This document shows positions 6,617 to 13,602 of a DNA stretch of 22,188 bases, one piece after another. Both the position numbers and the translations under genes were made by a program. How positions within the stretch are numbered: the stretch's first letter is position 1; the number at the start of each line of letters is the position of its first letter. This stretch comes from Bacilli bacterium (lineage in GTDB: Bacteria; Bacillota_I; Bacilli_A; RF39; UBA660): the NCBI GenBank assembly GCA_900757295.1, contig CAAENH010000099.1, positions 1 through 22,188 of the forward strand, given 5' to 3'. Below the pieces are notes generated by a model. That model did not search any database. It worked only from the letters and a program-made list of their open reading frames with translations, and had not been told where the DNA came from.

Positions 6617-7237
6617 ATGAGTAAAACTTATTATGTTCCAGTTAATCAAATTAAAGAAAATCAAAATATTTATGATATTAATTTATATGCCGGTTATAAT
6701 TTTTCAAATATAAATCTATTTAAAAATGAGCAATCTATAAATAGAGTAAAAGCTAGTAATTTAAATGATTTAAAATTAATTGTCAATTATAATGAGGAAA
6801 AACAAACTGCTAAAGAAATATTGACTAATGTAAGTGTTCCTATTATTAAAGTGTGTTATAAAGACACTGAATTATCTAATTCTCCAATAACATGTAGTTT
6901 AGATCCTTTTTTACACAAAACTAAAACAATTAATACTGCAGCACTATATATTTTAGATAAATCATATTATGATGAGAAAAATAATCTTCATAGTTTAACG
7001 TTTAATGAAAATAGTGACTTAGAAAATATGAATCCTCGTGATACAATAACTATTTTAGAAAATTATCGTTATCTTTATGATTATGAAAACATGAAAAAAA
7101 TGCTTACTTATTTAAAAAAACAAGGTAAGTTAAATGCAAGAAAAGCCTATAATAATTTTCTTGAAGCTGCTTCTAACGAATATATAAACTCAAAAGAAGT
7201 TAAAACTTTAATAAAAAAATTAAAAAACCATTCTTAA
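6617..7237 (+). CDS. Unknown soluble protein downstream of nfo
   Basis: The product has 206 residues and I do not recognise it. It has no signal peptide or transmembrane segment. The N-terminal two thirds is mixed alpha/beta and Asn/Lys-rich. The C-terminal third is helical and contains a basic stretch (NMKKMLTYLKKQGKLNARKAYNNF), which could bind nucleic acid or a partner. Two Cys lie close together (KVCYKDTE and ITCSLD). AGGAGAG is 5 bases before the ATG, and the gene starts 9 bases after nfo, so it is co-transcribed with nfo. Its stop overlaps by 3 bases the stop of the convergent DUF2624 gene. Confidence 0.7.
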   Translation: MSKTYYVPVNQIKENQNIYDINLYAGYNFSNINLFKNEQSINRVKASNLNDLKLIVNYNEEKQTAKEILTNVSVPIIKVCYKDTELSNSPITCSLDPFLHKTKTINTAALYILDKSYYDEKNNLHSLTFNENSDLENMNPRDTITILENYRYLYDYENMKKMLTYLKKQGKLNARKAYNNFLEAASNEYINSKEVKTLIKKLKNHS

Positions 7238-7251
7238 TTTAAAAATGGTTT
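7206..7251 (-). terminator. Terminator for the minus-strand DUF2624 gene
   Basis: On the minus strand AAACCATT (7251-7244) pairs with AATGGTTT (7232-7225), followed by a long T-rich run. It lies inside the end of the convergent plus-strand gene. Confidence 0.6.
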
Positions 7252-7497
7252 AAACTTAAGAGAATACTCTTTGAAGAGTATTTTTATTTTTTCAAAATTA
7301 TTTTCGGAATAGTATTGTTTATAAGAATCTAAATTAAAGTTATCGTAATTATTAATTATTTCAAGACCATGTGATTTTACAAATTTATATGTAAATTCTA
7401 ACTCTTGTTTACTAAGAACTATATTATGCATTAATGCAAAACTAGTTATTTGTTCTTTTGTTAATTTTTTTAAATAATTATTAATTAAATTATTCAT
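7234..7497 (-). CDS. DUF2624 family protein (YqfT-like)
   Basis: The product has 87 residues, all helical: LTKEQITSFALMHNIVLSKQELEFTYKFVKSHGLEII matches the DUF2624 pattern ('LTxeELLkYAkqYqixltkeQAekIvxlLRgknInIF'). In Bacillus the family member yqfT lies next to nfo, as here, which supports the call. Its function is unknown. AGGTG precedes the ATG by 4 bases. Unlike Bacillus, the gene is on the strand opposite to nfo. Confidence 0.6.
   Translation of the reverse strand: MNNLINNYLKKLTKEQITSFALMHNIVLSKQELEFTYKFVKSHGLEIINNYDNFNLDSYKQYYSENNFEKIKILFKEYSLKFKPFLN
7263..7292 (+). terminator. Terminator of the nfo unit, inside the opposite gene
   Basis: AATACTCT (7263-7270) and AGAGTATT (7275-7282) form an 8-bp stem with a 4-base loop, followed by TTTATTTTTT. 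It lies within the 3' coding part of the minus-strand DUF2624 gene. Confidence 0.65.
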
Positions 7498-7572
7498 TTT
7501 TCACCTCTAGTTTATTGTATGAAAATGTATAGTTATTTAATACTTATTTATAATAAATATTAAGGTGATTCT

Positions 7573-9552
7573 ATGGGGAATATTAAAAAAATTAGTATTT
7601 ATGGAATTGTTATCTTATTATTTTTATTTATTATTTTTATGTTAGGTTATATTAATGTATACAAGCATAATTTTTATGCTAGAAAGTTAGATGATAAACA
7701 GAATAAATATATTTCTTTAGCTTCTGCACCAAGAGGTAGAATATTAGATAGAAATGGCAATATTTTAGTGGATAATATTGGAGTTAAAACAATAGTTTAT
7801 AAAAAGAGTAATTCTGTAAAGAAAACAGATGAAATAGAAATAGCTAAGAAATTGGCTGATTTAATAACTTTAGATTATAATGAAAGTATAAGAGAACTAA
7901 AAGATTATTATATTTTATTAAATAAGGAAGAGACAGATAATTTAATAACCGATAAAGAATATGACTTATATAATAATAGAAAATTATCAAATGATGATTT
8001 ATATAAATATAAATTAGAACGAATTACTGAAGAAATGCTTTCTACTTTTAATGATAAAGATAGATTGACTGCTCATATATATTCTTTGATGAATAAAGGC
8101 TATAAGTATGAAATAAAAATTATTAAGGATAAAGATGTAACTGAGGAAGAATATGCAAAGATTATTGAGAGTAATATAAAAGGAGTTACTGGAAGTATAA
8201 GTTGGGAAAGAACATATCCATATAATAATGTTTTAAGAAAAATATTTGGTACTGTAAGCAGTCGAGAAAATGGAGTTCCTAATGATAAAAAAAGATATTA
8301 TTTAAATAAAGGTTATAGTTTAAATGATAGAGTAGGAACAAGTTATTTAGAAGAGTATTATGAAGAATATTTAAAAGGAAAAAAGGCTATTTATAAAGTT
8401 AATAATGATAATACTTTAACTTTAATAGAAAAAGAAGAAAAAGGAAATGATTTAGTGTTATCTATTGATATTAATTTACAAATGGAAGTGGAAAAAATTA
8501 TTCAAGATAAAATAATTGCTGGTAAGAAGTTAAAAAATACAGAGTATTATAATCATGCATATGCAATTATAAGTAATCCAAATGATGGCAGTATTTTAAC
8601 TATGGCTGGTCAACGTTTAAATGAAAATACTAATGAGTTTAGTGATATATCACCTAATATAATAAATTCTGCATATACAATGGGTTCTGTAGTTAAAGGA
8701 GCAAGTCAAACGGTAGGGTATCAAACTAATGTTATTGAGCCTAATAAATATATGACTGATTCATGTGTTAAATTGTATTTAGTTCCAGAAAAATGTTCTT
8801 TTAAAAGGTTAGGAAGAATAAATGATATTACGGCTTTAAAATGGTCTAGTAATTATTATCAATTTATTACAGCTATTAAAGCAAGTGGAAAAACATATCG
8901 TTATAATATGAAACTTAATTCTACAAAAGATGATTTTAAAAGATATAGAGATACATTTGCTTCATATGGTTTAGGTGTTTTAACGGATATTGATTTGCCA
9001 AATGAAAAACCAGGAATAATTGGAACAAAACAAGCGGATGATTTGCTATTAAATCTTTCAATAGGGCAATATGATACTTATACGCCAATAGAACTGGTTC
9101 AATATATAAATACTATCGCTAATAATGGTAAAAGAATAAAATTAAGCTTAATGAATAAAATTGTTGATAGTGATAATAAAGTTATTAAAAAAAATGATAG
9201 TAAAGTTTTAAATGATGTGGAGTTAGATAATTATTACTTTGAGCGTTTAAAAGAAGGATTTAGACAAGTACTTGATGGAGGAACAGGAGCTGGTTATACT
9301 GAATTAAAATATAAACCTGCAGGAAAAACAGGAACAAGTGAATCTTTTTATGATAGTGATCTCGATGGAAAGGTTGATGTTAAAACTATATCAATGTCAT
9401 ATGCAATGTTTGCGCCGGTAGATAATCCTAAATATAGCTTAGTAGTTATTTCACCAAATGTAAGTCACACTAATGGCAAAACTGAATATATAGCTTATAT
9501 TAATAAGCATATCAGCAAAGAAGTTTCAAAAATTCTCTTTGAAAATTACTAA
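7573..9552 (+). CDS. Class B penicillin-binding protein (PBP2/PbpH-type transpeptidase)
   Basis: The product has 659 residues. It has a short cytoplasmic N-terminus, one membrane anchor (about 8-27), and the PBP dimerisation motif RGRILDRNGNIL (54-65). The pedestal domain extends to about 290. The transpeptidase domain has all three active-site motifs: SVVK (S372, K375), SSN (425-427) and KTG (585-587). It cross-links peptidoglycan outside the membrane. The YTMGSVVKGA form and the long pedestal resemble the elongation-type PBP2a/PbpH enzymes of Bacillus more than the FtsI-type division PBPs. The anchor and pedestal exclude a simple beta-lactamase. AAGGTG lies 6 bases before the ATG. The following gene is rpmG, with its promoter starting inside the last pbp codons. 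Confidence 0.9.
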   Translation: MGNIKKISIYGIVILLFLFIIFMLGYINVYKHNFYARKLDDKQNKYISLASAPRGRILDRNGNILVDNIGVKTIVYKKSNSVKKTDEIEIAKKLADLITLDYNESIRELKDYYILLNKEETDNLITDKEYDLYNNRKLSNDDLYKYKLERITEEMLSTFNDKDRLTAHIYSLMNKGYKYEIKIIKDKDVTEEEYAKIIESNIKGVTGSISWERTYPYNNVLRKIFGTVSSRENGVPNDKKRYYLNKGYSLNDRVGTSYLEEYYEEYLKGKKAIYKVNNDNTLTLIEKEEKGNDLVLSIDINLQMEVEKIIQDKIIAGKKLKNTEYYNHAYAIISNPNDGSILTMAGQRLNENTNEFSDISPNIINSAYTMGSVVKGASQTVGYQTNVIEPNKYMTDSCVKLYLVPEKCSFKRLGRINDITALKWSSNYYQFITAIKASGKTYRYNMKLNSTKDDFKRYRDTFASYGLGVLTDIDLPNEKPGIIGTKQADDLLLNLSIGQYDTYTPIELVQYINTIANNGKRIKLSLMNKIVDSDNKVIKKNDSKVLNDVELDNYYFERLKEGFRQVLDGGTGAGYTELKYKPAGKTGTSESFYDSDLDGKVDVKTISMSYAMFAPVDNPKYSLVVISPNVSHTNGKTEYIAYINKHISKEVSKILFENY

Positions 9553-9566
9553 TTGTTTGATATAAT
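9539..9566 (+). promoter_or_regulatory. Sigma-A extended -10 promoter for rpmG
   Basis: TTGAAA (9539-9544) lies inside the end of the PBP gene; 16 bases later TATAAT (9561-9566) is preceded by TGA as an extended -10. Confidence 0.8.
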
Positions 9567-9598
9567 AGATTTGCGTTAATTTAAAGGAGGGAAGTATT

Positions 9599-9763
9599 AT
9601 GGCAAAAAATGAAAATCGTAGCAATGTTGCATTAAAATGTACTAAATGTAAAAGAGATAATTATTATACAAGCAAAAATAAAAAGAATACTACTGAAAAA
9701 TTAATATTAAATAAATTTTGTAAAGATTGTCGTGAGAAAACTGAACATAAAGAAGCAAAATAG
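9599..9763 (+). CDS. rpmG: 50S ribosomal protein L33
   Basis: The product has 54 residues: MAKNENRSNVALKCTKC, then NYYTSKNKKNT and FCKDCREKT, the L33 pattern. C14, C17, C41 and C44 form the zinc-binding (C+) version. An excellent ribosome-binding site, AAAGGAGG, lies about 8 bases before the ATG. It is probably the first gene of a unit with the 75-codon gene and efp, because no terminator lies between them. An L33 gene next to a PBP gene is also seen in other Bacillota. Confidence 0.95.
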   Translation: MAKNENRSNVALKCTKCKRDNYYTSKNKKNTTEKLILNKFCKDCREKTEHKEAK

Positions 9764-9780
9764 TTTGGAAGTTGATTAAA

Positions 9781-10008
9781 ATGAATTATTTATTAAATCT
9801 AAAACGTATGATGTTAAAGATGAAGCCTATTGGGAATTCTTGCTTTTATGATGAAACTAAGAAGTATGGAAATTGTGGTAATTTTAATGAATACGAAAAT
9901 GCGTTTAGTAAAAAATTATTAAAAGAAGAGAATACATGTGGATATACTCGTAAGCTTACTGATGTTCAAAGTACTAGAAGAAAAGTTAAAAATAGAGGTG
10001 GAAAATAA
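9781..10008 (+). CDS. Small basic protein of unknown function, coupled to efp
   Basis: The product has 75 residues and I do not recognise it. It is basic, with Cys21, Cys32 and Cys53 and a Lys/Arg-rich C-terminus (STRRKVKNRGGK). No signal peptide is obvious, although the first 14 residues are mildly hydrophobic and basic. GGAAG lies 9 bases before the ATG at 9781; an in-frame TTG at 9772 directly abuts that site and is unlikely to be used. Its stop TAA shares one base with the ATG of efp (TAATG), so translation of the two is coupled. The three Cys do not form a standard zinc-ribbon spacing. Confidence 0.6.
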   Translation: MNYLLNLKRMMLKMKPIGNSCFYDETKKYGNCGNFNEYENAFSKKLLKEENTCGYTRKLTDVQSTRRKVKNRGGK

Positions 10009-10568
10009 TGAATATAAATATAAATGATATTAAAAATGGAATGACTGTTATTATAGATGGGAATCTATGTTTAATTCAAGAATTCCAACATGTTAAGCCT
10101 GGCAAAGGCCCTGCTTTTGTTAGAATTAAACTTAAAAATTTAAGAACTGGATCTATTGTAGAAAATACTTTTAATACTAATATTAAAATTGAAAAAGCTC
10201 ATGTAGATCGTAAAAAAATGCAATATTTATATTCTGCTGGTACTAATTATGTTTTCATGGATTGTGAAACTTATGAACAAGTAGAAATTCCTGAAGAAAA
10301 ATTAGAAGAAGAAAAGAAATTTTTAAAAGAAAATTTAGAAATCGACATTTCTTATTATGAAGGTGAAATAATTGGTATAACATTACCAGAAAAAATTGAA
10401 TATGAAGTTGTTGAAACATTTGATGCTACAAAAGGAAATACAACTAATAATGCAATGAAAGATGCAACAATAGAAACAGGTTATGTTGTTAAAGTTCCAT
10501 TATTTATTTCTAATGGTGAGAAAATAATTATTTCTACAAAGGATGGAAAATATTGTTCTAGAGCTTAA
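10008..10568 (+). CDS. efp: Translation elongation factor P
   Basis: The product has 186 residues, full length for EF-P, which rescues ribosomes stalled on polyproline. The three-domain pattern is visible: an N-terminal KOW-like domain with the loop HVKPGKGPAFVR and Lys33 at the tip, the middle domain (YLYSAGTNYVFMDCETYEQ) and the C-terminal domain ending GEKIIISTKDGKYCSRA. The conserved loop Lys, modified in B. subtilis with 5-aminopentanol, is retained. No modification enzyme (EpmA, EarP) is in the window. Its start overlaps the preceding gene's stop by one base, with an AGAGGTGG ribosome-binding site inside that gene. Confidence 0.97.
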   Translation: MNININDIKNGMTVIIDGNLCLIQEFQHVKPGKGPAFVRIKLKNLRTGSIVENTFNTNIKIEKAHVDRKKMQYLYSAGTNYVFMDCETYEQVEIPEEKLEEEKKFLKENLEIDISYYEGEIIGITLPEKIEYEVVETFDATKGNTTNNAMKDATIETGYVVKVPLFISNGEKIIISTKDGKYCSRA

Positions 10569-10580
10569 TGGCTCTTTTTT
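10560..10580 (+). terminator. Intrinsic terminator of the rpmG-efp unit
   Basis: AGAGCT (10560-10565) pairs with GGCTCT (10570-10575) around TAAT, followed by T to 10580. The stop codon lies in the loop and stem. Confidence 0.75.
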
Positions 10581-10590
10581 ATTTATTGTG

Positions 10591-10619
10591 TAGACAAACA
10601 AATGTACTTGTTTTATAAT
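10591..10619 (+). promoter_or_regulatory. Sigma-A promoter that sets a TTG start
   Basis: TAGACA (10591-10596), 17 bases, TATAAT (10614-10619). The predicted start (about 10626) lies after the first in-frame ATG (10618), so that ATG cannot be on the message. Confidence 0.75.
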
Positions 10620-10638
10620 GAGACTAGGAAGTGATAAT

Positions 10639-11262
10639 TTGAATAGAATTGAGTTTATAAAAAATGATAAATATATTAACGTTTATAAGCGTGATAAAAA
10701 AGATTTACAAAATTTAAGAAATAAGATCAAAAATAAATTAAGAAATGCTAGTTATATGATTAATCTAAGAACTAATTTTGTTGCAACTATTAATAATAGA
10801 AATATAGGGAAGCTGCTATATCCTGCTCCTAATTTTAATCCTTATGATAAAAACTATATAAATAACTTAAATGCTTTATTTGAAATTGAACAGCTTTTTA
10901 AAATAGCAGTTTATATAACTTCTTTAAAGCCTATGAAGGGCAAAGAAACTAAAAAAAGTTTAAAGAAATATCATCATTTTGTAGCACCTTTAATTATGAA
11001 TGGCAAAAAGTATAAAGTTTTATTAACGGCATTAGAAAAGAATACGTCTAAAGTTTTATTTATTAATTCTTTAGATGCATGTAAGATAAATTTTTATCTA
11101 GATTCTATTTTCTATATTAATTCTATTTCTTTAAAACAACTTATTAAAAATGTAAAAATTTATAATTATGATGATGAAGATTTTATAGAATATAATTTAG
11201 ATGATATAATTTCTAAAAATGATTTTATAAAAGAGGAATCAGAAGTTTTTTTGCTAAGCTAA
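10639..11262 (+). CDS. Unknown soluble protein, possibly related to a large-polyvalent-protein (BECR-like) domain
   Basis: The product has 207 residues. I chose the TTG at 10639 because AGGAAG lies 7 bases upstream and the promoter would start transcription near 10626, past the ATG at 10618 which overlaps the -10 box. This leaves a leader of about 13 bases. The central part (FEIEQLFKIAVYITS ... KYHHFVAPLIMNGKKYKVLLTALE) recalls the LPD3-like domains of phage and mobile-element polyvalent proteins ('eLi~~A ... YFhxfVnxIxIdGexYrVxixVrE'), which are thought to share the barnase/EndoU-like fold. That is a tentative pattern resemblance. No catalytic site can be assigned beyond the His-His pair in KYHHF. 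The C-terminus is acidic. It has no signal peptide and lies alone between a promoter and the next promoter. Confidence 0.55.
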   Translation: MNRIEFIKNDKYINVYKRDKKDLQNLRNKIKNKLRNASYMINLRTNFVATINNRNIGKLLYPAPNFNPYDKNYINNLNALFEIEQLFKIAVYITSLKPMKGKETKKSLKKYHHFVAPLIMNGKKYKVLLTALEKNTSKVLFINSLDACKINFYLDSIFYINSISLKQLIKNVKIYNYDDEDFIEYNLDDIISKNDFIKEESEVFLLS

Positions 11263-11270
11263 TTTAAAGA

Positions 11271-11300
11271 TTGAAAAACATTTAAGTAATGTAGTATAAT
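11271..11300 (+). promoter_or_regulatory. Sigma-A promoter of the pilin-like/surface-protein unit
   Basis: TTGAAA (11271-11276), 18 bases, TATAAT (11295-11300), ahead of GAGGT and the ATG at 11321. Confidence 0.75.
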
Positions 11301-11320
11301 TATTATAGTGAGGTAGAGTT

Positions 11321-11686
11321 ATGAATAAAAAAGGTTATACAGTAGTTGATTTGGTTATAGTAATAGCAGTTTTAGGAATAATGACAGTATTTATGATATC
11401 AAAAGTTTCATATGCTTTGAGTGATGATAATTCACAAATGTATGATTTAGAAGTTAAATTAATAGAAACTCAAGCAAAAGCTTATGGAAGTACAAAAATT
11501 GAAGAGTTAAAACAAAATGATTCGATTGTTACAGTTAATTCTTTAATAAAAGATAATTATTTACAAGCAGATGATGATTCTGGTAATATTTATGATCCTA
11601 GAGATAAAAGAAAAACATTAAATGATGTAAAAGTATCTTTATCATATAATCAAGATACTAATGAAGTAGTGGCTAAATTAAAATAG
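11321..11686 (+). CDS. Pilin-like protein with Asp at +5
   Basis: The product has 121 residues. It begins MNKKGYTVVDLVIVIAVLGIM, a short prepilin leader and hydrophobic helix. Cleavage after Gly5 would leave Tyr+1 and Asp+5 where nearly all pilins have Glu+5. Glu+5 normally guides assembly through the N-terminal amine of the neighbouring subunit; GspK-type tip pseudopilins are known exceptions. The soluble part is Asp/Lys-rich, has no Cys, and includes an acidic turn (DDDSGNIYDPRDKRK) that could bind calcium, which is inference. GAGG precedes the ATG. The next gene, a surface protein, starts 14 bases after the stop, and no terminator separates them. Confidence 0.7.
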   Translation: MNKKGYTVVDLVIVIAVLGIMTVFMISKVSYALSDDNSQMYDLEVKLIETQAKAYGSTKIEELKQNDSIVTVNSLIKDNYLQADDDSGNIYDPRDKRKTLNDVKVSLSYNQDTNEVVAKLK

Positions 11687-11700
11687 AAAGTTTGTTTATA

Positions 11701-13158
11701 ATGGTACAAAGAATTAATAATATTAGTAATAAGAAGCTAGTGGGATCATGCTTTTTAATAGCCATACTTATAATGGTAATTAGCTTTGCATATGCTTATT
11801 GGAATATGAGCTTTACTCAAACGGGAAAAACAGTTAGTAGTTATGATTGCTTTGATGTTAAATTTGTAGAAGAAAAAGATGGCGTTACATTAACAAATGG
11901 CTATCCGCTTAGTGATGAAGCTGGTTTAGGAACGGAGAGCTATGATGTTACAATTACAAATGTCTGTAATACTATAACTAGTTATGATGTTGTTTTAAAT
12001 AAATTAGATACATCTACTCTAAAAGATGATTATATTAAAATTGCTGTTAATGATGATATAGAACTTCTTAGTGATACTAAAACAGTTAAATCAAATTTAG
12101 CAAATGCTTTAGAAGGAAAAGTTATTTTATCAGGAGTTCTTCTTGAAAACCAAAGCAAAACAATAAGTATTAGAAATTGGATGGATATAGATACACCAGA
12201 AGAAGAGGGAACAAATAAAGTTTTAGAATATAAGATTACTATAGAAGCTACAGCGGGTGAAAGTAATTTATTAGCTTCCAATATTTTAAAAAATAACATT
12301 GTTAATGAATCACCTAATTATTTAATAGGAGAGCCACCATCTAGTTCTTCAAATACAGGTAGTGGATTATACAAAGCTGAAGACAATGATGGGGATAGTT
12401 ATTATTATCGTGGAGCTGTTTCAAATAACTATGTTTTGTTTGCGGGGATAACATGGCGCATAGTTCGAATCAATGGTGATGGAACTATCAGAATAATAAT
12501 GCAAGATAGTTCTTTAAAAGATATATTTAACACAGCAGGAGATGGACACAAGTATACTGGCTTTACTTATGATAATGAAAGCTTATGCAGTTTGGATAAT
12601 CAATGCGTTACAACATTTGATGTTAATTCTAAAACTTTTACAAATAATAAAAATGTAACTAACAGTACTATAAAATCAACTTTGGAAAATTGGTATATAT
12701 CTAATTTAGCTGATTTTGATTCTTATATTGCTTTAACAAATTATTGTGCTGACACTTATTATACAGTTGGAGGAGATTGGCACACTTACGGTGCATTTAC
12801 TAGAGTTAGCCAAGGAAATCCAAGCTTCCTTTGCACTAATCCAAATGATACATACGGTGGATCTTATAAATTAAAGATTGGACTTTTAAGTTTGGATGAG
12901 TTTAACATGGCAGGGTATGGTTATAATGAAGCAGCAAATGCAAGCAATTATTTATACATAACTAGAAGCGAATGGACTATGACTCCTAGATATTCATCAT
13001 CAACAAAATCTGCAGTTTGCACAACAAAAAATGGAAATGCTAATGAAAATTATATTACGTCTTATACTGAAACTTATCGACCAGTAATAAATTTGAATGC
13101 AAATGTAGAGATATCTGGAGGAAATGGAAGCTCATTAAAGCCATATATTATAAAATAA
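11701..13158 (+). CDS. Large secreted surface protein with N-terminal TasA/SipW-like region
   Basis: The product has 485 residues. A basic N-terminus is followed by a hydrophobic segment (about 14-33) ending FAYAYW, similar to the signal peptides of TasA/CalY-like proteins cleaved by SipW. Residues about 40-185 are a beta-rich domain with Cys50 and Cys89. A Ser-rich linker (EPPSSSSNTGSG, 211-222) leads to a C-terminal domain starting GLYKAEDNDGDSYYYRG with ITWRIVRINGDGTIRIIMQD, several Cys, and an ending WTMTPRYSSSTKSA ... YRPVINLN. This C-terminal pattern recurs in surface proteins of gut Bacillota and resembles DUF6273-type domains. I chose the ATG at 11701; the in-frame TTG at 11692 has no spaced ribosome-binding site. 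Its own ribosome-binding site is weak (AGAAAG), so coupling to the pilin-like gene 14 bases upstream is likely. A terminator follows. Confidence 0.7.
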   Translation: MVQRINNISNKKLVGSCFLIAILIMVISFAYAYWNMSFTQTGKTVSSYDCFDVKFVEEKDGVTLTNGYPLSDEAGLGTESYDVTITNVCNTITSYDVVLNKLDTSTLKDDYIKIAVNDDIELLSDTKTVKSNLANALEGKVILSGVLLENQSKTISIRNWMDIDTPEEEGTNKVLEYKITIEATAGESNLLASNILKNNIVNESPNYLIGEPPSSSSNTGSGLYKAEDNDGDSYYYRGAVSNNYVLFAGITWRIVRINGDGTIRIIMQDSSLKDIFNTAGDGHKYTGFTYDNESLCSLDNQCVTTFDVNSKTFTNNKNVTNSTIKSTLENWYISNLADFDSYIALTNYCADTYYTVGGDWHTYGAFTRVSQGNPSFLCTNPNDTYGGSYKLKIGLLSLDEFNMAGYGYNEAANASNYLYITRSEWTMTPRYSSSTKSAVCTTKNGNANENYITSYTETYRPVINLNANVEISGGNGSSLKPYIIK

Positions 13159-13161
13159 AAA

Positions 13162-13190
13162 TAGACCTAATAGGTCTTTTTTGATATAAT
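13162..13190 (+). promoter_or_regulatory. Probable promoter of the nusB-xseAB unit
   Basis: An extended -10 (TGA plus TATAAT, 13185-13190) is 17 bases from TAGACC (13162-13167). The -35 overlaps the upstream terminator's 5' arm. Confidence 0.5.
13163..13182 (+). terminator. Intrinsic terminator after the surface-protein gene
   Basis: AGACCT (13163-13168) pairs with AGGTCT (13172-13177) with a 3-base loop, followed by T to 13182. Confidence 0.75.
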
Positions 13191-13206
13191 AAAATTGGTG
13201 ATAAAA

Positions 13207-13602
13207 ATGGCATTAACTAGAAGTGATTTAAGAGAAAAAATTATGATAATTTTATATCAAATAGAAATACTTAAAAGATATAATGTTGAATATGATATAA
13301 ATGAAGTTATTAAAGATAATATGCAAATTGAAAATGAATTTGTAGAAAATATTGTATATGGGGTAATTACTCATGAAAATGAAATAAATGCAAAAGCTAA
13401 TTCATTAATGAAAGATTGGAGTATTGATAGAATAGATAAAACAGGTGCTTCAATTTTAAGAATGGCATTATATGAATTAGAATATTTAGATACTCCTCAA
13501 ATAGTTGTTATTAATGAAGCTGTTGAACTTGCAAAAAAATATAGCGATGATAACGTTCGCAAAATTATAAATGCGGTTTTAGATAAGGCAGCAAATGAAT
13601 AG
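13207..13602 (+). CDS. nusB: Transcription antitermination factor NusB
   Basis: The product has 131 residues, all helical. NusB binds boxA RNA with S10 in rRNA antitermination. Family motifs visible are LTRSDLREKIMIILYQ at the start, the segment VENIVYGVITHENEI, DWSIDRIDKTGASILRMALYELEYLD and the final VVINEAVELAKKYSDDNVRKIINAVLDKA. The ATG at 13207 follows GGTG by 7 bases; a TTG at 13195 lies on that site and is not used. It is the first gene of a unit with a HipA-like kinase gene, xseA and xseB, and its stop overlaps the kinase start by 8 bases. Confidence 0.95.
   Translation: MALTRSDLREKIMIILYQIEILKRYNVEYDINEVIKDNMQIENEFVENIVYGVITHENEINAKANSLMKDWSIDRIDKTGASILRMALYELEYLDTPQIVVINEAVELAKKYSDDNVRKIINAVLDKAANE

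Noticed and set aside
10618..10638. ATG at 10618 as start of the orphan protein
   Set aside because: It overlaps the -10 box and would lie upstream of the predicted transcription start; AGGAAG is placed correctly for the TTG at 10639.
12030..12299. Minus-strand open frame inside the surface-protein gene
   Set aside because: Antisense shadow with no promoter or ribosome-binding site.
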